DNA of 5,381 bases, taken from Bifidobacteriaceae bacterium. Lineage in GTDB: Bacteria > Actinomycetota > Actinomycetes > Actinomycetales > WQXJ01. Positions 1-5,222 of this stretch are shown in pieces. The stretch lies in contig JAITJY010000428.1 in NCBI GenBank assembly GCA_031278675.1, forward strand, positions 1-5,381, in the 5' to 3' direction. The position numbers and the translations under genes are program-made. Numbering within the stretch: position 1 is the stretch's first letter; each line of letters opens with the position of its first letter. A model generated the notes under the pieces. The model searched no databases. It was not told the DNA's origin and saw only the letters and a program-made list of their open reading frames with translations.

Positions 1-330
1 AACTGGCCTATCGAGACCGCCTCCAACAACTCCTACCTGCCAGGACCCGGGCTCCGGAAGCTCCTCGCCATCCGCCAACCGCTTTGCGCCAGAGACGCCT
101 GCGGCCGCCCCGCTCAAACTTGCGAGACCGACCACATCGTCGAATACGACCCCCGAAGGCCCGCCGACCGGCAAACCGTCCTGGCCAACCTTCAACCCCT
201 GTCCAAGAACTGCCACCAACTCAAAACCCAAGGCGGTTGGCGTTACCAACGCGACCCCGCCACCGGCCAGACCACCGTCACCACGGCCCTCGGCTTCCAG
301 CACACAACCCCCGCCTCCCGCCTCGAATAA
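1..330 (+). CDS. HNH endonuclease, C-terminal part (5' end outside window)
   Basis: The frame is open from the window edge to TAA at 328-330, giving 109 residues of a C-terminus with no start inside the window. It reads as an HNH (treble-clef zinc) nuclease domain like those following DUF222 in actinobacterial proteins. A Cys pair (C29, C34, window numbering) is followed by C41-E-T-D44-H45-I, then N63-L, then C71-H72-Q-L-K-T and GGW. D44-H45 is the DH of the active site, N63 the central Asn and H72 the last metal-site His. The usual segment before LKT is LC..HH, whereas here it is LSKNCH: the expected Cys is Ser68 and one His is Cys71, so metal binding may be altered. Such proteins occur in many copies in actinobacterial genomes, often in repetitive or mobile regions; their role is mostly unknown. 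It converges on the flavoprotein gene to its right. The family call is fairly secure; activity is uncertain. Confidence 0.8.
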   Translation, partial: NWPIETASNNSYLPGPGLRKLLAIRQPLCARDACGRPAQTCETDHIVEYDPRRPADRQTVLANLQPLSKNCHQLKTQGGWRYQRDPATGQTTVTTALGFQHTTPASRLE

Positions 331-382
331 ACCCAGCCCGGCAAAGAGCAGGTGGATTCGGCCGGATGGTCTGCCCCCGAGA

Positions 383-410
383 TCGCGCCGACAGGGTCGC
401 GCCGACGGGT
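383..410 (+). repeat. Short 14-bp tandem repeat, two units
   Basis: The 10-mer TCGCGCCGAC occurs at 383-392 and again at 397-406, each followed by G-rich bases, giving two imperfect 14-bp units. It lies in the noncoding spacer after the HNH gene. No function is evident; it may simply be slippage in GC-rich DNA. Confidence 0.4.
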
Positions 411-427
411 CCCTGGCCAGGTTGGGC

Positions 428-469
428 GGCCCTGGCGCCGAGCGTTGCAGCTACGTCGGCGCCGGGGCC
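428..469 (+). terminator. Strong stem-loop between convergent genes, possible bidirectional terminator
   Basis: Bases 428-441 (GGCCCTGGCGCCGA) pair with 456-469 (TCGGCGCCGGGGCC) over 14 positions, with a single T-G wobble and a 14-base loop. It lies in the spacer between the HNH stop (330) and the end of the flavoprotein gene (496). No T-run follows on either strand, so it is not a classical rho-independent terminator. It could block 3' exonucleases or act as a GC-only hairpin terminator. The wobble makes it slightly more stable as + strand RNA, where the same position on the opposite strand would be an A-C mismatch. Confidence 0.45.
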
Positions 470-495
470 ACCCGGGAGAGGTCGGCTCTAGCTAA

Positions 496-2172
496 CTAGA
501 CCTGACCAGTGGCGATGGGTTGGCCGGAGGCGAGCAGCCCAGCCACGCGTCCGGTGACGATGGCTCGGCCGAGGCTCATGCCTGGGATGATTAGCGGATA
601 CTCGACGCCGCCAAAATAGTTGCCCTGGCAGTTCCCAACCACGTAGAGCCCCTCTATGACCTCGTCGGCATCGTCGAGCGCCTGATAGTTGCCGTTGGCG
701 ATGATCCCGGAAAGGGCGCAGAGGATCCCCGGCTGGCGGGCGACGGCGTAGAACGGCGCCTGCCGGACGGGCTTGAGCCGGGCGGCCGGCTTGCCGAAGT
801 CGTCGTCCGCTCCGGCATCGCACAGGACGTTGTAGCGCTCCACCGTCGCGGTCAGCGCGTCAGCGGGCAGACCGGCGGCGTCGGCGAGGCCCGCGATGGT
901 GTCGGCCTTGAACACGTTGCCTTCGGCGACGGCGGCGTCGATCGCCTCGGCGGGGTCCATGCCAAGGAACGCGCCTCGCATCATTCCCTCGCCCATGTCC
1001 ATGTAGTCGTTGCGGTAGTTGTCATCGAATACCTGGTAGTGGGTGAAGTCAGGCTGGTTCATGTCCTGGCCCCAGAGTTGGCCGTACTCCACGTCCTCGT
1101 TGCAGAAGCGCTGCCCGCGCTTGTTGACAAAGAGCCAGGGGATGCCGGACCCTGGCACGTCCGGAACGGCGATCGGCGGGTCGTAGTGGATGGCGGAGCA
1201 GTGCGGCGACATTTGCATCTTGCCGCCGACGTACATGCCCATGTAATGCCCGTCGCCCTTGTTCAACTCTGGGCGCGGGTAGGCGTGGGCCAATCCTTCG
1301 GCGTAAGGCATGTATTCAGCCCGCAGCACGGGGTTGTTGCCGTATTCCCCGGCCGCCAGTATGACAGCGTCCGAGGCATTGAACCTGATGTACTCGCCGG
1401 CCTCGTTCTTGGCGATGGCGCCGCTGACGCGGCCGGTGTTGTCGTTGTCGCGGATGATCTGGACGGCTGGCGTGCTGTAGTAGACCTTGCCGCCTTGCGT
1501 TTCGGCGTAGTCGAGCAGCCACTGCGCCAAGGCCTGCATTTGCCCTAGCCACATGTGCACAACTGGGTAGGAGTAGGTGAAGTTGCTGGCCTCATAGGGG
1601 GGTGTGGGCGTCGGGCCGAAGACCGGTCCAACTCCTTCGACATCATTCGTCAGCGGGATGAGCCAGTCCATCGTTGGCCCCGAGTTGTAGATCCAGGTCT
1701 TGAGCAGGCTCAGATCGGAGCGGTTCTCTTCCTCGCGGTTCCAGGCTGAGACGGCCTCCCAGGGGTCGAACTCGACGCCGGCGTCTTGCGCCACCTTGGA
1801 ATTCCAGGCTGCGGCGCCCACGCCGTTGGAGAACGCGACGTCAGCCTTTTGCAGAACTGCCACATTCTTGCCGGCCTCGGCGGCAGTCGCCGCTGCCACC
1901 GAGCCAGAGATGCCCCCGCCGATGACGACAATGTCAACGTCGACGCTCTGGGCTATCTCCGAGTCCGGAATCGGCTTCATGACGGCGATTGAGCCGCCCA
2001 AATCTTCCTCAGCCGCCCCGCTGGGCGCAGTGGAGTCTCCTGACGCGCCTCCCCCGGATGACGATGGCGTGCAGGCGGCCACCAGCCCGGTAGCGGCTGC
2101 ACTGGCGCCAACTAGCGCCGCCCCTTTCAGGAAACTCCTGCGATCCGTTCCTCGAGACTTGGGCTTTTGCAT
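496..2172 (-). CDS. Tat-exported lipoprotein FAD-dependent reductase (FAD_binding_2, fumarate reductase flavoprotein-like)
   Basis: The product has 558 residues. I chose the ATG at 2172 because GGAAGGAAG lies about 7 bases upstream and because the Tat motif then falls at residues 9-16 (TDRRSFLK); an in-frame ATG at 2214 would add 14 residues ahead of it. A hydrophobic stretch ends in a lipobox, VAAC with Cys34, predicting a lipoprotein exported folded and anchored outside the membrane. A low-complexity Ser/Gly/Ala linker (35-60) follows, then the FAD-binding segment DIVVIGGGISG (80-90). The C-terminal flavin-contact segment is GLYVVGNCQGNYFGG (about 508-522). The ribose-binding acidic residue normally found after the second strand is Gln108 here. 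There is no FMN_bind domain and no CXXCH heme motif, so electrons must come from a partner, plausibly the cytochrome at 4441-5196. The Arg/His residues of fumarate reductases are not apparent; VNKRGQRFCNEDVEYG places Tyr363 near the usual Arg. Substrate unknown. An anaerobic respiratory reductase is most likely; a dehydrogenase of the 3-ketosteroid type is an alternative. Confidence 0.88.
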   Translation of the reverse strand: MQKPKSRGTDRRSFLKGAALVGASAAATGLVAACTPSSSGGGASGDSTAPSGAAEEDLGGSIAVMKPIPDSEIAQSVDVDIVVIGGGISGSVAAATAAEAGKNVAVLQKADVAFSNGVGAAAWNSKVAQDAGVEFDPWEAVSAWNREEENRSDLSLLKTWIYNSGPTMDWLIPLTNDVEGVGPVFGPTPTPPYEASNFTYSYPVVHMWLGQMQALAQWLLDYAETQGGKVYYSTPAVQIIRDNDNTGRVSGAIAKNEAGEYIRFNASDAVILAAGEYGNNPVLRAEYMPYAEGLAHAYPRPELNKGDGHYMGMYVGGKMQMSPHCSAIHYDPPIAVPDVPGSGIPWLFVNKRGQRFCNEDVEYGQLWGQDMNQPDFTHYQVFDDNYRNDYMDMGEGMMRGAFLGMDPAEAIDAAVAEGNVFKADTIAGLADAAGLPADALTATVERYNVLCDAGADDDFGKPAARLKPVRQAPFYAVARQPGILCALSGIIANGNYQALDDADEVIEGLYVVGNCQGNYFGGVEYPLIIPGMSLGRAIVTGRVAGLLASGQPIATGQV

Positions 2173-2179
2173 TGATTTC

Positions 2180-2188
2180 TTCCTTCCG
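2180..2188 (-). promoter_or_regulatory. Ribosome binding site deciding the 2172 start
   Basis: On the minus strand a purine-rich GGAAGGAAG lies just upstream of the ATG at 2172, at normal Shine-Dalgarno distance. It supports that start over the in-frame ATG at 2214, which would place 14 extra residues before the Tat motif. Confidence 0.6.
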
Positions 2189-2207
2189 TTGCATTGGATT
2201 CTGGGGC

Positions 2208-2237
2208 CGGGCACTGCCCGTCATGATATATGCGGGC
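2208..2237. repeat. Overlapping inverted repeats in the leader of the left flavoprotein gene
   Basis: CGGGCACTGCCCG (2208-2220) is a perfect 6-1-6 inverted repeat. Its right arm GCCCG (2216-2220) can alternatively pair with CGGGC at 2233-2237, around an AT-rich core that also contains CAT/ATG complementary ends. The two pairings exclude each other. The cluster sits between the candidate -10 and the ribosome binding site of the minus-strand gene, so it could be an operator or a leader hairpin. No regulator can be assigned. Confidence 0.4.
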
Positions 2238-2250
2238 CTGCGTAATTTAA
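2223..2250 (-). promoter_or_regulatory. Candidate promoter for the left flavoprotein gene
   Basis: Read on the minus strand, TTAAAT (2250-2245) and TATCAT (2228-2223) are separated by 16 bases. The -10 matches the sigma70-type consensus at five of six positions; the -35 is weak. The patch is distinctly AT-richer than its surroundings. The implied transcript would have a leader of roughly 45 bases. Assignment is by eye only. Confidence 0.35.
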
Positions 2251-2378
2251 CCGGGTCAGAAGATCACAATTTCGCATCGTCATCAGCTCACGCGGCTGTC
2301 GTGCCTTTTCGCTAACATTTAGACGGGTCGGTTGGAGACCAAAGCCCCTGCGCTGCCGCAGCCCAGCCGCTCCGGCCC

Positions 2379-2398
2379 GCAGCCTTGGCCAAGGCTGC
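2379..2398. promoter_or_regulatory. Perfect 20-bp palindrome, candidate operator in the divergent promoter region
   Basis: GCAGCCTTGGCCAAGGCTGC is identical to its own reverse complement over all 20 bases, with no loop, so it suits binding of a symmetric dimer rather than an RNA hairpin. It lies between the two divergent flavoprotein genes, 46 bp upstream of the candidate -35 of the right gene and about 130 bp from that of the left. The length and symmetry suit a dimeric LuxR- or TetR-type regulator. No regulator gene is visible in this window, so the family is inference. A smaller stem-loop (CTGCG, 4 bases, CGCAG; 2348-2361) lies just to the left. Confidence 0.55.
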
Positions 2399-2444
2399 CA
2401 AGAGCAATCAGCTGGCTTGTTTCTGCGGTTTCCGGACGGCCTCT

Positions 2445-2473
2445 GTGACGCCTTTCAGTTGTAGGGCTATACG
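2445..2473 (+). promoter_or_regulatory. Candidate promoter for the right flavoprotein gene
   Basis: GTGACG (2445-2450) and TATACG (2468-2473) are 17 bases apart, each matching four of six sigma70-type consensus positions. A start near 2480 would give a leader of about 230 bases before the ATG at 2710. A closer promoter cannot be excluded, for example TTGAAG at 2533 with TGTTAG at 2556 (17-base spacing, poorer -10). Confidence 0.35.
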
Positions 2474-2550
2474 CCATTTTGTTGTTTCCCTTGAATTGTT
2501 CACGCTGGCATGCTGAGGCTGGAATTCTGGGGTTGAAGCGGAGCGGCGCA

Positions 2551-2566
2551 ATTGTTGTTAGACAAT
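2551..2566. repeat. Short inverted repeat ATTGT-N6-ACAAT
   Basis: ATTGT at 2551-2555 and ACAAT at 2562-2566 form perfect 5-bp arms around six bases, in one of the few AT-rich patches upstream of the right flavoprotein gene. An offset pairing TTGT-TAG-ACAA (2555-2565) is also possible. It could be a regulator site; the arms are short enough for chance. Confidence 0.25.
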
Positions 2567-2575
2567 CATTTTGAC

Positions 2576-2647
2576 CACTGCTGCCAGGTGTTCGCGCGTC
2601 GCCAACAGCAGCGGCAGTGTTGTCCCGGCCGCCCGTCTGCGGCGGCC
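2576..2647 (+). promoter_or_regulatory. Two consecutive stem-loops in the leader of the right flavoprotein gene
   Basis: Stem-loop one pairs CACTGCTGC (2576-2584) with GCGGCAGTG (2611-2619), nine pairs with one G-U. It can continue inward with TGTT/AACA (2589-2592 with 2604-2607) and a short GC tip. Stem-loop two pairs GGCCGCC (2627-2633) with GGCGGCC (2641-2647) around a 7-base loop. Both lie upstream of the Shine-Dalgarno at 2698-2703. They match no riboswitch class I recognise; GC-rich DNA makes hairpins common, so function is unproven. Confidence 0.35.
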
Positions 2648-2697
2648 AGACCAAAGCGACTCCCTCCCCGCCGGTTTTCCGCGAAGCAGTTGAGACA

Positions 2698-2703
2698 AAG
2701 GAG
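2698..2703 (+). promoter_or_regulatory. Ribosome binding site (AAGGAG) deciding the 2710 start
   Basis: AAGGAG ends six bases before the ATG at 2710, a near-perfect Shine-Dalgarno. It fixes the start at 2710 and rules out the in-frame ATG at 2617, which would put 31 unconserved residues before the Tat motif. Confidence 0.8.
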
Positions 2704-2709
2704 ACAGCA

Positions 2710-4395
2710 ATGAAACCACCCAAGATGCCAGCCACCGACAGAAGAAGCTTCCTCAAAGGGGCCGCCCTGGTCGGCGGGGCTGTGGCAGTCGCCGGGCTGG
2801 CGGCCTGCACGCCGGAAAGCAGTGATGAGGGCAGCCCGGCGCCAACCGGCGCCGGCGGCGCCACCCCAGCACCCTCCGACGTCACCGTTGACACCGTCGA
2901 GTTCAATCATCCGTTCAAGATCGAACCGATCAAGGAAAGCGCGGTCAAGGCGGACTCAACCCGGGAATGCGATTACCTTGTCATCGGCGCCGGGAACTGC
3001 GGCCTGGTGACAGCCGCGCGGGCGGCCGAACTTGGGCTCAGCGTCATCGTGCTGGAGAAATCCTCAGTGATGGGCGGCGCTTCGGTGGGAACGGAGGCGC
3101 ATTTCGCTCTCGACACTGTCAAGTACGTGGCCGAGAACAACCACCCGACCTGGACCAAGCAAGAGGCCTACGACTACTTCATGCTGTTCAACAACTACCG
3201 CCCCAACGCGACGCTGGTCTCGGCCTTCCTCAACCACCACCACGAGGTCTTCGACTGGTTCATCGACAAGGGCGCCAAAGTGGCGATGCTGCTGTACTCA
3301 CTGGCCGGGCCGCAAACCGGGGCGGGCCTGTTCTTCGAGGGTCGGGCCGTGGCGCTGTCGGAAATCTGCCAGGAGACGTTCGCGGCCAACGGGGGCGAGG
3401 TCATTCTCTCAACCCCGGCGAAGCAGCTCGTGGTCGATGACTCCAACGCGGTTGTCGGCGCTCTGGCGGAGAATGCCGACAGCGGCGAGACCATGTTCGT
3501 CAAATCGAAGGCGACCTTCGTGGGGACCGGCGGATTCGGGCGCAACAAAGACATGATCCACTACTACATGGGCTTCAGAGGCGACAACGCCTTCGCCGGC
3601 GACACCTTCCTGGAGCACGATGGCGACGGCGTCAACATGCTCCTCGGGGTCGGCGGCATCGACGGCGGGCTGCGCTGGTCTTCGGGGCAGACACCTCAGG
3701 TCCTCAATGTCGCTTACGGCGAGCCCCTCGACCGGGCGGCCAGCGAGCCGTACCTGTGGGTGAACAAGTACGGCAAGCGGGTCGGCGGCGAGTTCTTCAC
3801 CAACCTGACCATCCCCTTCGAGATGTGCTCTTACGCGCCGGACGCCACCTACTTCAACATCTTCGACTCGACCAAGGTCACGCGCATGGAGACCGAGCCG
3901 TTCTTCACCCAAAGCCGGGGACTGCCTTACACCTTCGACCCCGAGCCGGGCATGGGCGCGGCGCTCGATGACAGCGCAGCCAGCGGTCTCTGCTTCAAGG
4001 CCGACACCCTCGAAGACCTGGCCGAGCAAGCCGGCATCGACAAGGACGGGCTGGTCGGAATGGTGGCGGAATACAACGCCCTCTGCGACCAAGGCGAGGA
4101 CACCCAGTTCTTCAAAGACCCCTCGATGCTGCTGCCGATCACGACCGGCCCGTTCTACGCCATACCCTGCGTTCCCTGCCGGCTCTCCACCCTAGGCGGC
4201 GTCCACGTCAACGAGAACCTCGAGGTCATCCGCGCTGACGGAAGCGCCGTGCCCAACCTTTATGCGGGCGGGCTTGACTCAGGGAGCTTCTTCACCACCG
4301 ACTACAACCACGCTTTCTCCGGATCGGCCAGTTCCTTCGCTTTCTTCGCCGGATTCCACGCTGCCAACATCGTTACTGCCAAACTGACAGGCTGA
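2710..4395 (+). CDS. Second Tat-exported lipoprotein FAD-dependent reductase (FAD_binding_2 superfamily)
   Basis: The product has 561 residues. The Tat motif TDRRSFLK is at residues 9-16 and a textbook lipobox LAAC at 30-33 (Cys33 lipidated), followed by a Pro/Ala/Gly-rich linker to about residue 57. The FAD-binding beta-alpha-beta unit is CDYLVIGAGNCG (87-98), closed by LEKSSVMGGAS with canonical Glu116. The C-terminal flavin segment is TLGGVHVN (494-501) to NLYAGGLDSGSFF (about 516-528). A CVPC pair (487-490) sits just before this segment and could be redox-active or a metal ligand, which is speculation. No heme motif or FMN_bind domain is present, so an outside electron donor is needed; the convergent cytochrome gene 45 bp downstream is the obvious candidate. 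Fumarate reductase Arg/His substrate residues are not evident (VNKYGKRVGGEFFTNL at 351-366 has no Arg at the donor site). It shares its Tat segment with the left flavoprotein but differs greatly in the body, so the two probably act on different acceptors. Confidence 0.88.
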   Translation: MKPPKMPATDRRSFLKGAALVGGAVAVAGLAACTPESSDEGSPAPTGAGGATPAPSDVTVDTVEFNHPFKIEPIKESAVKADSTRECDYLVIGAGNCGLVTAARAAELGLSVIVLEKSSVMGGASVGTEAHFALDTVKYVAENNHPTWTKQEAYDYFMLFNNYRPNATLVSAFLNHHHEVFDWFIDKGAKVAMLLYSLAGPQTGAGLFFEGRAVALSEICQETFAANGGEVILSTPAKQLVVDDSNAVVGALAENADSGETMFVKSKATFVGTGGFGRNKDMIHYYMGFRGDNAFAGDTFLEHDGDGVNMLLGVGGIDGGLRWSSGQTPQVLNVAYGEPLDRAASEPYLWVNKYGKRVGGEFFTNLTIPFEMCSYAPDATYFNIFDSTKVTRMETEPFFTQSRGLPYTFDPEPGMGAALDDSAASGLCFKADTLEDLAEQAGIDKDGLVGMVAEYNALCDQGEDTQFFKDPSMLLPITTGPFYAIPCVPCRLSTLGGVHVNENLEVIRADGSAVPNLYAGGLDSGSFFTTDYNHAFSGSASSFAFFAGFHAANIVTAKLTG

Positions 4396-4416
4396 ACTGC
4401 GGTTTCGCCTCCGAGC

Positions 4417-4440
4417 GGCGGGCGGGGGCGGGGGCGGGGG
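4417..4440 (+). other. G-quadruplex-type G-run array between convergent genes
   Basis: On the + strand the runs are GG (4417-4418), GGG (4420-4422), then three GGGGG runs (4424-4428, 4430-4434, 4436-4440), each separated by one C. This satisfies the G3+N1-7 quadruplex rule with single-base loops, the most stable topology class. It starts 21 bases after the flavoprotein stop and abuts the stop codon of the cytochrome on the other strand, where the transcript would be C-rich. No conventional hairpin plus T-run terminator is visible here, so this element may mark the 3' end of the + transcript. Confidence 0.55.
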
Positions 4441-5196
4441 TTATTCCTCCGCCGCCTCCTCGGCTTCCTTGATTTGCTTCTGCTGCTCGCTGTAGGTCAG
4501 CCAGCCTTCCGGCACCTCGGCATCGGCGTGGCACTGGGAGCACCACAACACCGACTGCTCGTGGGTCCGGTGGCACTCGGTGCAGTTCAGAGTGCCGTTG
4601 TGCGAATCGTGCGGGTTGCGCTTGCGGTCCGACAGGACTTCTTTCAACTCGTCCAGCGTCTCAACCCCGACGTGGCAGCCCTCGCGCAAGCAGAAGGTCA
4701 CCCCGTTCATCTGCCCTTCCACCTTGGGCTCGCCGACCGTCAAGGTCTTGGGCTCGAGCGGGCTGACATAATCCCCTGTGATCCAGGCTTTGCCCTCGCG
4801 GAGTTGCTCGCCGATGCCGTCGTCGTGACAGGTGATGCAGGCGATGTCCTGGTCGCTGTCCATGTGGACGCGCACACTAAGCGGGGCCGCCAAATCCACT
4901 TGAAGCGGGTTGGTCGAGGTCCCTTCCTTGTAACTCTTCACATACGGGTCCATTGGCGTGTGGCAGATGGCGTTGCAGAAGGACGGATTCGAGTGCTGGG
5001 TGGCGTAGACACCGCCACCGCCGCCCACCATCAGGACAATGACAACGCCAAGCGTGATCAGGACGATCCGGCCCTTCCCGGACTTCTTCTTTGGCTTCCG
5101 GGACTGGGTGCCGTCGTCTGGGGCATCCGGGGCGCCTGGCTCACCTGCCGCGTCAGGCAGATCTGGGTTGGACTCGTGGGATTCTTGACTACTCAT
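4441..5196 (-). CDS. Membrane-anchored NapC/NrfH-like multiheme cytochrome c (quinol dehydrogenase), five CXnCH motifs
   Basis: The product has 251 residues. I chose the ATG at 5196 because GAGG lies six bases upstream; the in-frame ATG at 5208 has no ribosome binding site. An acidic, Pro-rich cytoplasmic head (1-32) and a Lys/Arg cluster (33-43) precede one membrane helix (about 44-65), so the rest faces outward. Heme motifs follow: CNAICH (74-79, CX3CH), CITCH (120-124), CLREGCH (169-175, CX4CH), CTECH (205-209) and CSQCH (219-223). The first is followed by TPMDPY with Met82, which recalls the Met near heme 1 in NrfH. The C-terminus is a charged Glu/Lys tail. NrfH has four hemes; five motifs here suggest a pentaheme protein, or four if an odd one is empty. 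The likely role is menaquinol oxidation and electron transfer to the neighbouring flavoproteins, as in known flavin-reductase/NrfH-like pairs. It has its own promoter and converges on the second flavoprotein gene. Heme attachment needs a maturation system outside this window. Confidence 0.88.
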   Translation of the reverse strand: MSSQESHESNPDLPDAAGEPGAPDAPDDGTQSRKPKKKSGKGRIVLITLGVVIVLMVGGGGGVYATQHSNPSFCNAICHTPMDPYVKSYKEGTSTNPLQVDLAAPLSVRVHMDSDQDIACITCHDDGIGEQLREGKAWITGDYVSPLEPKTLTVGEPKVEGQMNGVTFCLREGCHVGVETLDELKEVLSDRKRNPHDSHNGTLNCTECHRTHEQSVLWCSQCHADAEVPEGWLTYSEQQKQIKEAEEAAEE

Positions 5197-5202
5197 TCCT
5201 GG

Positions 5203-5206
5203 CCTC
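5203..5206 (-). promoter_or_regulatory. Ribosome binding site deciding the 5196 start
   Basis: On the minus strand GAGG sits six bases before the ATG at 5196. The alternative ATG at 5208 is preceded by ATAACCCAG, with no Shine-Dalgarno match, so 5196 is preferred. The choice changes the protein by four residues only. Confidence 0.6.
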
Positions 5207-5222
5207 ATCTGGGTTATGGGTC

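Noticed and set aside
84..491. 135-residue Arg/Pro-rich + strand open frame
   Set aside because: It is a +2 shadow of the HNH frame, extremely Arg/Pro-rich, while the frame from position 1 carries clear HNH residues.
2221..2277. 18-codon minus-strand open frame upstream of the left flavoprotein gene
   Set aside because: It overlaps the candidate promoter, has no clear Shine-Dalgarno and no attenuator-like codon run.
2491..2503. TTGAATTGTTCAC as a possible FNR, CRP or Rex site
   Set aside because: The symmetry (TGAA-TTG-TTCA) does not fit the spacing of any of these consensus sites.
2510..2536. Eight-codon + strand open frame in the leader of the right flavoprotein gene
   Set aside because: It lacks a ribosome binding site and any regulatory codon bias.
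2319..2906. 195-residue open frame on the minus strand across the divergent spacer
   Set aside because: It runs antisense through the start of the right flavoprotein gene, has low-complexity content in its overlapping part and no ribosome binding site or recognisable domain.
3409..4092. 227-residue minus-strand open frame inside the right flavoprotein gene
   Set aside because: It is a shadow of the flavoprotein coding frame, with no motif of its own.
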